Positions 1 to 14,000 of a DNA stretch of 64,000 bases are shown in pieces; position 1 is the stretch's first letter; each line of letters opens with the position of its first letter. Position numbers and translations under genes: made by a program. Source of the DNA: Xestospongia bergquistia (Eukaryota; Porifera; Demospongiae; Haplosclerida; Petrosiidae); assembly GCA_963965975.1 (NCBI GenBank), contig OZ014420.1, forward strand, positions 1,700,001 to 1,764,000. The letters run 5' to 3'. The notes beneath the pieces are model-generated. The model was given only the letters and a program-made list of their open reading frames with translations, did not search any database and was not told the DNA's origin.

Positions 1-1252
1 CCATGATGTATTGCAAATATTGCAATATGAAAGTATTATGTCTACATTATATTCCTACTTTGTTTCAAAACCCTTAGAATTATCATTCCTATTATACATT
101 ATCAATAGTTTAATAATGATTACTATTATATTTGATATATTTTTGTTATAGTAATAGACTAGTGTTTTTTATTCTTTTAGGTACTTAGAATTGGTACTGT
201 GGCAGGTAGGTTCTTATTGAGTAAAGTGCCATCCAATAACAGAGTTCTTTCAACTAACTCTTCACTATTCATGTAGCATTGTATTTGCGTAACATAACTT
301 ATTATTCAACATTACACCTAATACACACATATACCAGTCCCAACAATGTAATGACTACATGGCATGTATATTTTGAGGCAGTAAAAGCAGTAATTTAGGA
401 ATGTTATGTACTGTGTTCTGCGCAAACCCCCAGATTCAAATTAAGTTCATTGCTTAATATCCATATTTGTCTGAAATGATCTACCATACTTTAGAGATTG
501 ACATGTGAAATTATGCAAATTACATTGCTATTAATGTTGTCTTAGTTTGTTTTTGTTTTTTTTTAATTATAATTAGTTATAATTAGGTTTTGGCCCTTGA
601 ACAATGTCTTTAGTTAGTTAGAGTTGTTAGTCATTTCCTGCATTATAAAAGTTTTGGTTATTGTTTATGGTTTTAGTTATAATGTAAATAAGTGCTGGAC
701 AATATCACATGATGAATAGTCTAATGCTAATATATTGTTCACAATGCTTCTAGACTATACACCAAGTTAAACTGTGTACTAAATAAAGTAAACTTTATTG
801 ACATGTGCTAATGGAAAGAGAAATTAATAGAATGAAATAGAAATGAATGTATTACCAAAAGAAAGTCTTGAACAATAGCTAGTTTTGTACGCCTTTCTAG
901 ATATTTCAATTTAGCATACTACCCTCTACATAGTTATATTATGACCTTTGACCTTTCTATAAATCAATTAGCTAGCATAGTTTAGTTACTTGTAGTTAGT
1001 TTTGCTCTCTCAGATAATTTTAGTTAATTTTACATATTTTAGAATAATTTTAGTAAGTTATTATTAGTTAACTAAAACAACAGTAATTGTAACCAATGGA
1101 TATTATTTGAAGCTTTGAGTTAGACATTAGTGATCAAGGCAAGAAGAGCAACTTCTAATAGCTCAGTCTTAAAATTAGCAAAAACCTCTTTACAGCAACA
1201 ACAGTATCATAAAAATCTTTATATGATTTTTACAATTATAATCTTGTTATAG
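1..1252. other. AT-rich upstream region without a supported gene
   Basis: No open frame of useful length and no recognised protein motif is visible. A 25-bp segment at about 181-205 has an acceptor-like ttttag before it and a donor-like gtaggt after it, so it could be a tiny exon, but nothing else supports it. The Roco frame to the right stays open up to an acceptor-like AG at 1251-1252, so 5' exons of that gene may lie here or beyond the window. Confidence 0.5.
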
Positions 1253-1287
1253 ATAGTGTATATCAAAATGCTCTAGCCAAAGGAGAA

Positions 1288-4116
1288 ATGGACGTAGCAT
1301 ATGCCAGAATCATGTTTCTAGGAGCAGCTGGTGTTGGAAAGACATGCTTCAAGCGATCACTCATGAAAGAACCTTGGAACTCTCGTCTTGATAGCACCAT
1401 TGTCTCTGATGTCCTATCTCTACGACCAATTGGACGCGAGTGGCAAACACTAGGTAATGAAAAAGAAGAAAAGTGGAGAGAAGTCACAGAAGAAGATGAG
1501 CTAAATGAGTTAGCAGAATTAATGGTTGCCGTACTTCAGAATCGTTCTAGTATGAATGAGTTTAGTAGCAAAGTAATTGAAGCTACCAAGTTGTTTACAG
1601 TTTCTCGTATGCTTGAAACCTCTTCAATTTCAGAAGAAAAAGTTAAAGAATTTGAGAAATCTCATGTTCAATCTGTTCTTTCAAAAGCTATTGCTCGTGC
1701 TAGTTCTATACAGAGGAACTCAGCAAGAAATATCACACCACAACCATTTCTTCATATTTGGGATTGTGGGGGTCAGCCTATTTTTCTAGAAATTCTCCCA
1801 GCCTTTCTTACATCTCGTACTATGTTCCTTCTCCTTTATGATGCCTCTAAGAATTTTAAGGAAAGGCGTCAATCTGTACAAATAGTACAAGGAGAGAGAA
1901 GGGTTGAAGAAGATCTTTGTATTACCACTATTGACCTCCTTCTCAATTGGCTGTCCAATATTCACATTCATCTCGCTAAGCATGATGAGAAAGGAGCACT
2001 CTTAAATTATCCTCGTGTACTATGCATTGGTACACATGGTGACAAGCTCAAAGAAAAGGGCCAAACATATGACAAAAAGATACAAGAAATTGAGTCATAT
2101 TGCCAAGGAAAACCATTTGAAGTTCTTATTGATGGTTTTCACATTGTTGATAATACCACTGCTGGGAGAGGTGAAGGTGAAGATGTCAGCTTCTCTGAAG
2201 TACGAAGAGCAATACGTGATTTCACCTATAAGGAGCTCATTGTCAAAACACCAATTAGCTGGGTACTCTTTCGAAAAGTCATTCAAGCTCTCAAAGAAAA
2301 TGTTATTAGTCTTGAAGAAGCTCATGCCATTGGTATAGCATGCAAAATACCCAGTGATGTTGTTCCCAAAGTACTCCTTTTTTACCATGACCTAGGAGTA
2401 CTTCTGTTCTACCCTCATATCATTGGTCTAGAAAATGTAGTTATTCTTAATCCCAGATGGTTTGTTGATGTTCTTGGAAAAGTGTTAACCCTAAAAGGAA
2501 GAGAAGAACACAAAACACGACTTCTATGGGAACTGCTACGAAATAAAGGAATACTTGTTCAGCCTCTCTATTTAGCTGCATGGAAGGATGTTGAAGGTCT
2601 TGACCCTGAATCGTTGATAAAATTACTGGTTTCTTTCCGCCTTGCTGCTGAAGTGAAGACAGATCACTATTTTGATCCCAGTGTCAAGCAATACTTTTTG
2701 CCTTTAGTATTGCCTTCAGTCAAAGAAGCGTCAGTTCTATCAACAGGATTCCGTCTAAGAGCTACTCCTATGCATCTCACATTTAGAACTGGGTTTGTAC
2801 CACCAGGTTTTTTTACTCGTTTTATTGCAACCATTGCAAACTCACCATTATGTCATACCAACTTTGATAAAGGTGTGTATCGCAATCGAATAAGTATTAA
2901 ATTTGGAAATCCTCCAATTGATCAGGTAGTTTTATGTGAACTATTTCATGCTATCCAAGTTGATGTCCTTAGATACGCACCAGATGATGGTCTTGACAAG
3001 TTTACTAATGTTTGCCAAGAGTTACATGGCTTTCTTGTAAGAGTAGCTAAAGATGTTGATACATGCCTGTATGATAGCCTGGGAAATAAAGAAAATGAGA
3101 ATGAGTCTGAGTCTGGTAAAGTATTTAGAGAAGTTCGGTTTGTATGTTCTGGATCAGAGTGTCAGTCTCCTGTAGGTTGTCATTATTTGAAACATGTGAG
3201 AGACCAGACCTGTGATTTATCTCTCTATTGTGAGAGAAGTGATAAGTATCGTAAAATTTTACCTGAAGAAGGCCTCTGGTTTCCCGACAAGAGACTTACA
3301 TCCAAGGTATGAATGTTTATGTTATCAATCCTATTTTGTATGTTTTTAGAAATCCAACATATTGCAACAAAAAGAGTTGCTACTTATCAGCCAAAAGATT
3401 CCAAATGAAAAGAAATTATGTGAGCTTGCCGCCCATTGGGAAATGACATCAAATCTCAACACTATTTTGCGAGACCATACTAAAAGCCAACTACCTGGCT
3501 TTAATCTACTGTATGAGTGGATAAATCATAAAGGAGGTGTGCGTGATGAACTAGTGGAGGTTTTTATAGAAATAGGTTTACTACAACTTGCTGACATGTA
3601 AGACACTATATATACTGAACACTAACAATAACACTTTGTTCTATTAATCTATTAGGGTGAAGGAATCTGAGTATATTCCTGAGAATTTACATACAAAGGA
3701 AAGTCAAAAGGTTATTGTACTAATACATATATTTTTAATTTTCCTCCTACACTATACAGAGTCCATTAGAAAACCCAATCAGTATGCCTCCTGCCAGTTC
3801 TGGAGCTCCCACACCTAAGTCTTTTCCTTTAAGCACACCTACAGCTCCCCTGATACCTGATGCTGATCTTATACGATGTACTCGTCATGTCCATGGAAAT
3901 GTTTCAATTCTTGCTGGTTCTCTTGGTATAACTTCTGAACATTTAAAGAAGATTGAACACGACTACAGAGAAATAGAGACACAAGCTTATTGGGTATTGA
4001 AGAAATGGCAAGAAAATCACCCTAACATGGCCCGTCAAGATCTTCATGACACATTACAAGCTTTAGGATTTGACAAAGCTGCTGAAAGGTATTATTGTTT
4101 GTACATGAACCTCTAA
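1288..4116 (+). CDS. Roco-family GTPase with two C-terminal death-type domains
   Basis: Four exons (1288-3306, 3350-3597, 3656-3710, 3760-4116) join in frame to 892 residues. Residues 12-19 (GAAGVGKT) are the P-loop, WDCGGQP near 157 is the switch II DxGG motif, and GTHGDK near 247 is the base-recognition motif, so this is a Ras-of-complex (Roc) domain. A COR-like winged-helix region follows at about 330-450, with a typical NPRWFVDVL segment. The second and fourth exons each encode a helical block resembling a death domain; the last is the clearer one. Such proteins are thought to be cytosolic signalling switches in innate immunity or cell death, an inference from the family. The frame is open upstream of ATG 1288 (KGEMDVAYAR context) to an acceptor at 1251-1252, so the true N-terminus may be longer. 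The last exon has a possible donor near 4088, so the very C-terminus is uncertain. Confidence 0.8.
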
Positions 4117-4438
4117 GTGTTATCATGTCTTTATCAACAGTTTGATGAATCTTGATCATACGTCAAGTAATTATAGATGCTGCATTATGTAAGCATAACT
4201 CTATCATAACTAATGAAGAGTATAATACATAGTATATATATAGATATAATTGTAATGTATTTTTGATGTTTGGTTTATAATTAAAGTATTATTTATAGAC
4301 ATTGTAATTATATTAATATGTTTAAGCCAGCTGATCTAAAGGAGATTGACAAAGCATGATTACACACGCCCCAGCAATATTCATGTATAATAGGACTTGA
4401 CCACACAATTAATGAAGTATAACACATTGAAATTATAA
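4117..4438. other. Tail-to-tail intergenic gap
   Basis: This AT-rich spacer of 322 bp separates the convergent Roco (+) and NBAS (-) genes and should hold both 3' UTRs. No other structure was seen. Confidence 0.6.
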
Positions 4439-7400
4439 TCAACTAAAAAATCCTTTTAATGAACGGAATGCACTTGTAACATCTAACAAAGAGGATCGTC
4501 CACTTCTCTGAGTAGCTGATTCAAGAAGTGACCCAGCCTCATCATGAAAATTGGCCTTTTGAAGTTGTTCAGCAGCTTTTTCAACCCGCTTACTCATGAA
4601 ATTAAAACCTAGTTCTTCAAACAAGTCATCTTTGTTGCATCCAACTAGTCTCACAAGAAGAGGTACATTGTAAATGCTTTCTAGATCAGCTTTATGGGTT
4701 ATTGGTGGGTTACTAAGATATGAGCAGAATAGAGGATAAATGGGTGTGGTTAAAATCTCAGGGACACGCCCATTATAAAGTACTAATTCTAAAGCAGTGC
4801 TTGTAACCAGATCTGCTACTTCTTTCTCTGTCATCTAATACAGAGACAATGGTACATTATGTAGCAAATAAAAGATTTTACTATACCTGTTTTATAGACT
4901 CTATGATTGTTGTAAGTAGTGTTGTGTTAGTTGTTGATAACAATGCTAATTGTAATGCTGAACGTTTGTCTCTCTTTAATAATAGTTTAAACAACTCTTC
5001 ATCAACCTAATGTACACAATGTACATAGCTAAATATAGTAACATATTTTATAATGATGTAATTATATGTAGTAACTATTTTCAATAACAGATGTATTTTA
5101 CAAGTGTTGTTACTAAAATAGCAACAACAACTATACATAACAATGTTATTAAAAATAGTAACTTGCCAATGTTACTAAATATAGTAACATTACTATGCAT
5201 ACCAGGACTCACCTTGTCATCAATATCAAATAATCCTGCTCTTATAGTCACCACCTTTTGTCCACAATTTCTCTCAGGATACTTACCAATAGCTACAAGC
5301 ACTTTTAACCAACACTCTGAGAATAACTCACCACTAAAATACACAGAGTTATTATGATATTAGTAAATATACATACTTAGAGTTAGGCCACTCTTCAAGT
5401 AATCTTGCTAAAGTTTCTAACTGTTTTAATGATGATGATTGTTCCAACAGAGAGAGATAAAAGTGACTTTGTCTCTCAGGAGTAGCTAAGTCTCCAGCTG
5501 TTACCTACAAAGGTTGTACATGTATATTTACTATACAAATGAATAGTACCTTGCATTTAAAATGAGGGGAAAGTGTTGTTTGAGTTTGATAGAGTAACAA
5601 GAGCTGATGATCCTCTTGAGATAAGGAGATATACTATAGGAGATATAAAAATAATACACCTCTCTCTCTTTCCCTCTCTCAATATACCTTATTGACATAG
5701 TATATTAGTATGTATTTTAATTTAAGAGATTGATTCTGGTCAGCATAAACAGGTTTGAGAACAGTCAATACTTCAGAACATTGCATTAATTTTCCACTAT
5801 ATCAATATACAAATATATCAATGAATACATTAAGAGGTTGTTATAAAATGTTACCCTTTTTGTTCATGGTCAGATATTGCAGCAAGTATGTTCTCAATTT
5901 TACCCTCTATATCTTCCAAACTAACAATACAAGAAACGTTATAATCAATTGAGTATATTACATAATACAGTGATTACCTTGGATTAGTCACTATAGTTTG
6001 AAGACATTCCATGATAATGTCTCTAACTGTTAACTTGTTAGATCTCACTGATGAGGCTTGAATTATGATATGATCTATACAGACCAATGGTAGACCTAAC
6101 ATACACATATCTTGTGTTAACTGGTGTATCTAGAGGAGGAAGGAAGGAGGGGAAAGGAAGGTAGAAGAAGAGAGGAAAAAAGGAAGAAGAGAGGGAGAGA
6201 GGGAAGGAGGGAGGAGAAAATGAGGGAAGGAAGGAGGAGGAAGAGAGGGAAGAGAGAGGGGGAAAGTACAATTGATAAAAATAGTTGGTAAAAATTCAAT
6301 CAATCCCGGTTAATATACCTTGTCTGGTATAGCCATAGAGAGGTCATATTTCTTAACTACACTTCTCCATATACTCTATTGTTAAGATATAACAAAAAAC
6401 AGTTAAATATAAGAGGATTTGTTTCTCTCTTACTTACCTGTTCAATACCAGATGGTGTGTCCATAATGGAGGTTTTAAGTATTTTCAAGTGATGTTGATA
6501 GCAATGTAGTTCTTTTAAGAGACCAGCAAATGTCAAACTGTAACAGAAAAGTAAAAAAAATAAAAATCATCTGAAAAAAACGTTCTATTATAAAAATAGT
6601 TGACAATTATATTATCAACTCACATATTAGATGATATTCCTTCAGTTATTTTTCTCTCAGAGCAGATATCCACAAAATTTGCTAACAATGTCTCTCTAGT
6701 TTCTATTGACATCAACTAATAACACAAACGATTAATACTTTTGTTAAATGTAGTTTATAACAACTAACATTAAGTGAATTATCACTGAACACTATCTCTA
6801 CTACTAAATGTTGTAATTGTTCAGCATCAAGTCTTTGAACACAGTCACGACAACTATCAAACTTGTTTAACCAGCCAGACTAGAAAAAATGACAGCAGTA
6901 CAATCCTCATACTGATGACCAACAGTCTGAGACTCATACTTACAGTGGTATAGGAATGTTGTTTGTCACTTTGCCAGAACAATTTTCCAGCATATGCTCT
7001 ATAAACCATCTTAGAAGTCACGTGACCTTGATCCTTTTTAAAGAAAAGATTTTAAAATGTATTGCTATGAATTTGACTGACTTTTAAAGGTATTCCTTTA
7101 ACTAGTTTAGCCACAACATGAATATTATGATCTCCTAGTGCAGGGAGAAGAACAGAGAGAGGGTCCTCTCCTGACATTAACTGACGATAATTAACCTCTA
7201 TAAAGAAGACATAGGAGAGAAAAAATATGACGACTCTATAAATCACACACACACACAAACAAACCTCTAATTGTTGTTTTAAACTTCTTCAATAGTCTTA
7301 AATGTGTGTCAATACTGACTTTTTCCTATATAAAGAGGACACAATTCAGTAGTAATCATTAGTACTGCTTACAGTAACAGTAGCTCCTTCATCAACACAT

Positions 7401-9069
7401 TGCTGTAGAAATATGAAATATGTATACAATAAACTGTATCTAGTGGCTGGAATATTAGGATATGTCTTCTCATTCAGAGTATCAGCAGTCTATAGTAGTA
7501 AGTACAATAAACTATAAGTTCATAGAATTGTGTGCAGATATGTAATATGGACATGTACTAAGTTAATATTATCTTAATAACTTAACAATTTAATAAGTAT
7601 ACCTATATATTAGATGATGTTATAATTAATAGTTTATATATTATAGCTTTAATATTAATTTATTATTACTTTTTGAGGGTCTTGTAGTAACACTTTCATA
7701 ACTTTGCCATTTTCTACTCTTCTAGTCACTTCATCAGCAAGAAATCTAGAGTATAGGGTCTGGTAATATTAAATGAGAGGGTTCACAAACCCAGACTCTG
7801 TCAATAACCAGTCTAAATGTGACATGTACAGATTCCAGTCTTCAATATTATGATGATGACAAAGCGACAGAGCAATCTGGAATACAGGAGCTTGTCCTTG
7901 TCTGTAGTAGTTAGTAAATGCACCTATATTATAGACTGGACTGTATTCTAACCTGGCTAGTGAAAGGATAGCCTCCTTTTTATAAGAGCTGTCATAAATG
8001 AACTTTGATATATCAATATCTAAATGAGACAACATACTAATAGCAACATTAATAGCTCATGTAGTATGTGTGCTCTTATAACTGCTGTATGATAATATGA
8101 AGAGATCCTTCTCTATGTCATATATTCAATATTTAACTAGTATTATCTTTACCTGAGTTAAATTCTAGTAGCTTTTGAGCTTGCATATAGTCATATAATA
8201 GTTCTTTAGATGTGTGTAGTAGTTCTAGATAGGGATGACATGTTTCTGGCCAATCAGATTGCTTCAAATTAGTGACATATGACATCACATGATTTATTAT
8301 ATCAATTGGATTGTGAGTATATGGATGAGGACTAGAGGAGAGAGAGAGAGGGAAGGAGAAAGAAATGGAGAAGATACAATAAGGGATTATTCAGTTATTA
8401 TACACATACCTAGAGTGCATTATTTCATTATTTCTAACATATAGTTCCAAACAGCAGTAATACATTGTCAACTGATACAAGAAGGCACTAGGAACAACTT
8501 GAGATTGTAAAGTGGTAATCTCCTCTGTATTCTAAAAAATAACAATATTGTCTAATATTTTGTAAATATTATTTATAAATTATAATTATGCCTTTTAGAG
8601 TCATACCTTGTTTAAATTTATAAGGTAACCCAGAAATAAATGAACATCTTTATCAATTTGATCTCTAGCTAATTGTAGTAACAGTTTATGAGACGATACA
8701 AGACCACACCCCTCATTATCTCCTTCATCCATACCACAAAGATTACTATAAACTTGGTAAATAGCTTGAGGAAGAAACAGTTCTAAATGACCAGTTATCT
8801 CCTGCCAATTAAAATATGTAGATGACTGCTAAAGTAAAGAAAGCCCCTGTAATAATCCGGTCTACATTAAAGTTTAATTACTTACAGCTGGTGATATGGA
8901 GCCAGTAGTTGAAGTTGGATGTGTATAAAATGGATGATAATTGAGTGTCACACAAAGAGAAGATGACATTGGCTTGCTTTTAGCATTTTGTATCTCAATC
9001 AATTCACTTAAACAACCTTTAAGAATTTCTTGATGACTTTTACCAGAAAATCTAGAAGATTCAAGATTT

Positions 9070-9163
<94 letters not shown>

Positions 9164-9781
9164 TTTAATAAACCACCTATCAATACTTTTGTCTCATTAA
9201 TTGTTGCATTGTTCCAGTTCCCTTTGAGACAAGACTCTGAACAGTAAAAGAACTCCTCTCAATCAACTGTCGAACAGCCCCGCCCTCTAATTGCACTCTC
9301 CTATGACATTCCTCACACAAATACTACAAAATAACAAAATATACAGATACTAAATATTACCATAGCAACAACACAGTACTCTTTACCTGAGCTTCAATAA
9401 CCTTCCTCTCTCTTAGAACAATCTGTATCTCTTCCAGAGGACAATAGCAGAGAGCAAAATTAATAAGATCTAATCGAGCCTCTAAATCAGTAAAATGAGA
9501 AGTAGTAGCTAGTTTTCTAACAAAAAAAATCAGACAATATGTTAAAAAAAGATTTATTCTCTTACTTGCATACTTCCCAAGAGTGAGGGAACCCACATTT
9601 CATAAGAATTACACATAATTTATATGTTGATTTATAGTCTTTATTCTGAAGTGCTGATAATGCTATAGCTATTGTAGTATACCCTCGACCTGAAGACATC
9701 TGATTCCATGAAGACATACTGTGAAGTGATGTGTCTGGTTCAGAACTAAGACCAAGAAAATAAGAGAGTTTGAAGAGCTAA

Positions 9782-9817
<36 letters not shown>

Positions 9818-11004
9818 TTGTAAGACACCACATCTTTGATCCACATTTTAATTACTATTTATAACATTCTTCATACTTTATCATATTTCTTGTATGCAGT
9901 AGGTGAGGTGTCCAGTGCTTGTCTAATAAAGTCTAACTTATTTTCACACAGTCTCACTACAGGATAATACAATATGACACAGAGCATAGACCATATATAA
10001 CATATAATACAATATGACATAGACTATATAGGTTACCATGACAACTATATAGGGTACTATGATAGAGACTATATAGGGTAGTATGACATAGTAGGTACTA
10101 AGACATACCTTGTATAGGTAACTGTTTGATATTGAATTCAGTGAGAATATCTAGTGACGAAATTAGATTCATCTCAGACAAGATGACAGGAGGTAAGGGG
10201 TCATCTTTGACCAAACCAATACATAACCTAAAGAAAGAAATCATTAGCTTAACAACAGTTTCAGACATTAATAGATCACTTCTACCTCGCTAAGTCTATC
10301 TCTTTGTCTCTAGGTCCAGCAGCTGAATTAAAATACTCTTGTGTTGCCTTAACAACCACTTCTAGAGACACATCATAAGGTAATTTGTAAGAAAAGGCAG
10401 CATTGCTGGTAGAAGTACTCCGAACTGATTTTAATGAATGTTGAGGAGAAAGTGGATTAACAGTTAATACTTCACTGGCTAAGAAGATATTATCAATACT
10501 ACCAGAACAGAGCAAACTCTCAGTAAATATCTATTATGAAGAGAGGACATGTGTATGTGTGCCTCTGATGTTGTCTTACTTCATAACAGATATCCAATTC
10601 AATGCAGTGAAATACTCGAGATTTAAGAGTTACTAAATGTTGCAGTAGTCCTCTCCATCCTTTCTCAGTTAATGGAGGATATCTAGTGAATAAAGAAATG
10701 GGAGACAATAGACACAATACTATGGACAGTCTAATGATCAGTGTGATAAATCAATGAAATAACTCTCTAATAAAGTAACCGAGCTAACAGACAAATAATT
10801 GAAATGATATTATTTTACTTTCTGCTTGCTGCTCTAGTTAGTCTTCTCATCAGTTGTTCAGCTTCTGTAGTATTGTCCTAGAGAGAGCATGTAGGTAATA
10901 TAAGTGTGTCTATAATGTAGAATACCTTAATATCTTTGATGTATTTGATAGGTTTGAGTATATCATAGGTCTTAAGGATATCAGCAGCACTAGAGGAGAG
11001 GGAG

Positions 11005-11082
<78 letters not shown>

Positions 11083-14000
11083 AGGGAGGAGGAATGACTA
11101 ACATGGTAAGCTACATATATCACTTACTATATGAAGTGGTCTAAATCAGCTAGTTGTTGAGATAAATCTGATGATAATCTAAGAGAGAGAACATATAATC
11201 CTCATCATGGTTCCAGTATTTTAGAGATTCTAACTACAAGATACTTACTCTGATATTGGAAGTTGACTCATAATAGCATCCACCTCATCAAGCTGATCAG
11301 TTCTAATAAGTAAAGATATAGGTATGTTGTATAAGAAGGATTAAGAACTACAGCAATAATTATTGTAATATTCTTACAATTATAGCCACATTAATCACTG
11401 ACCTTTCACAGACATATATACATTTCAATGCTAGTGATATCTTGACCTCTGTTGTTAATGAAGACAAGGAGACCCCTAGTGCAGTCTGAAATAATTAAAA
11501 TAATAATAAACAGTTATAATTTGACAGTTACCCTTTCTTTAGAACTTTGTAAAAGATGAACACAAGGTCTAAGATCATTCTATAGAGATATGATATTATC
11601 TATTATCTTAATGATATAACTGGTTGAGTTACCTTTGAGGCAATTACCATAAACTCCTCTAACAGGTTTGTACGACTGGTCATGCCTAGTTTGATTAGTC
11701 TGGTCACAAATGGCATTGCATGAAGTGAAAAATGTGACACAAACTGTTCTCCTGTAACCTATAGATCAAATAACAATATCTACCTGTCCATTCATCATCA
11801 GTCTATCTATCTATCCATACATCCATCAGTCTATCCATCCATCCATTCACCCATACATCCATCAGTATTTCCATCCATCTGTCCATTTATTTGTCCATCT
11901 GTCCATTAATCCATTCATACACTTACATCTCCCATCATCAGCTGTAATATCTCAAGGTGAGAGAGTGTTTCAAGTTTAGTTAAATTCAAGTGTACATCAA
12001 CATTACACTAGAGATCAGATAACACATTATATCATATAAAATTCTCAGTATACTAACATGATAAATGAGAGAGCTCAGGGTCTGAAGATGATGTTGTAAT
12101 GTTTCCAGACCCTATAAGAGACAAACATAAGACAAGGAATCAAATATGACTTACTTCAACTTCTTTCTTAATACCATAATTTACTAGATAAAGTGCATTG
12201 TCAACCTAATAAGATTAATATGGAAGATAGTAATGGATAAATGGATAGATGAGTGAATGGATGGATGAATGAGTGAATGGATGGATCAGTGAGTAAATGG
12301 ATGGATGAATGAATGGATGGATGGGTCAATGAGTAAATGGATAGATGAATCAATGAGTGAATGGATGAATGAATGAGTGAATGGATGGATGAATGAGTGA
12401 ATGGATGAGCGAATGGATGGATCAGTGAGTAAATGGATGGATGAATGAATGGATGGATGAGCGAATGGATGGATGAATGAATGAATGGATGAATGAATGA
12501 GTGAATAAATGGATCAATGAGTGAATGGTGAATGGATTGATGAATGATTGACATACCTGTCCACTGAACTCTTCAATTTCAGTTGCTCTATTGCTATACC
12601 AACATGTCAATTGATTAGCAGTAACAGGAGATCTATACAAGATAATCACATGTTGTATATGTACATTACTTACTGTAGGTATTCCCGAAGGTCAGGATTC
12701 TCTTCATAGATAAAGTCACCATAAGATAACTGTCTTCCTAAAGAATACATTTTCCTGAAATGTATAATAAGGCTATTAGATTAATAAGTTTTTTATCTCA
12801 TACTTAATAGAAGGGTGTTGAACCCAATCCATTTCTCTAATAACCTCTTCTTCCCAGTCTTTCATCACACCATCACTGAGAGAGATAGAGAGAGATGCCA
12901 ACGTTTCAAAAATAACAGGTGATCTCATACCAAACAGAAGGTAGAAGACGGCTGTACTCTTTGGGAGAAGTAGTCTCAGGAAAATTTGACAATATAGCCA
13001 GTCTAGTATCCACTATAATAATACATTACTGCTAACAATTATTGCTAACCTATGTGGTAATACTGTGTCACCATGACGATCAAATAATGCCTTCACAGCC
13101 CTCCAGTTGCCATCCTAGTAAATCATATGACTATCGTGTGACTGTCATATGATGTGCACTCACTTGTGCAAATTCAATAGCAGATCGAACCAAGTTCTTG
13201 GTTCGGAACTCTTTGAAAAACTCAGCATCATAGAATTCAAATGTAGCAGCTGGACCACCTAATATTACCTAGGAAAGTACCGTTATAGTTACTATACCAA
13301 CCAACTCCTCTACCTCATATGTATTGAGTCTGTTAAGATATTCCAAAAGAGTCTCACGACATTGACAGAGAAATAATTGTTCTTCTGATAAACTAAAAAT
13401 TGTTACAAGTAGAGAGAACTTTGTCAAACAATATAAATACCTTCTCCAATTAGATATGATACTTATTGGATCTTTCCTTGTGTCCCCTTCTTCTTCTTCT
13501 TCTTCAAGAGCTTGCCAATCATCTTCAGATCTGAGAGCATTTAACTCCCTAAAGATGAAGGTATATCCAAGTTAACTGCTTGATATCTCTCCTTCCTTCT
13601 CCCTCCTTCTCATCCTCTCCCTTGTCCATCCCTCCCTTTCTTCTTCCTTTCAATTTCTCTCTCTCCCTCCTTCCTTCTCTTCCTCACTTACTTAAATGTA
13701 GTACAATGAAGTGCATACAAATACAATTCATTCATTGTTAGAAAGTCTGGAGCTACACAATGTAGACATTCTTGCAGTACCCACGATCTTTTACTGACAC
13801 GTGACAAGTAGTCCTGTATAGCTGCTACAGTTACTGGATACGACAGCTGCCACTGACGTTGGTAGACTAGATCACAATCAAGTCCATATCTTTGTGCTAG
13901 TTCTAACGCTTCACCATATTCTTCATTCTCCATCTTAAATTTTAAAGAATTAATGTAAAATGTAGTACAATAATCAAACAATGATACGAATATTGGTAAG

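Noticed and set aside
1-1250. Additional gene or 5' exons of the Roco gene
   Set aside because: Only one 25-bp exon-like segment was seen, with no homology; this is not enough to call.
12201-12649. 117-codon Ile/His/Ser-rich frame
   Set aside because: It is a translation of a GGAT/GAAT microsatellite inside an NBAS intron.
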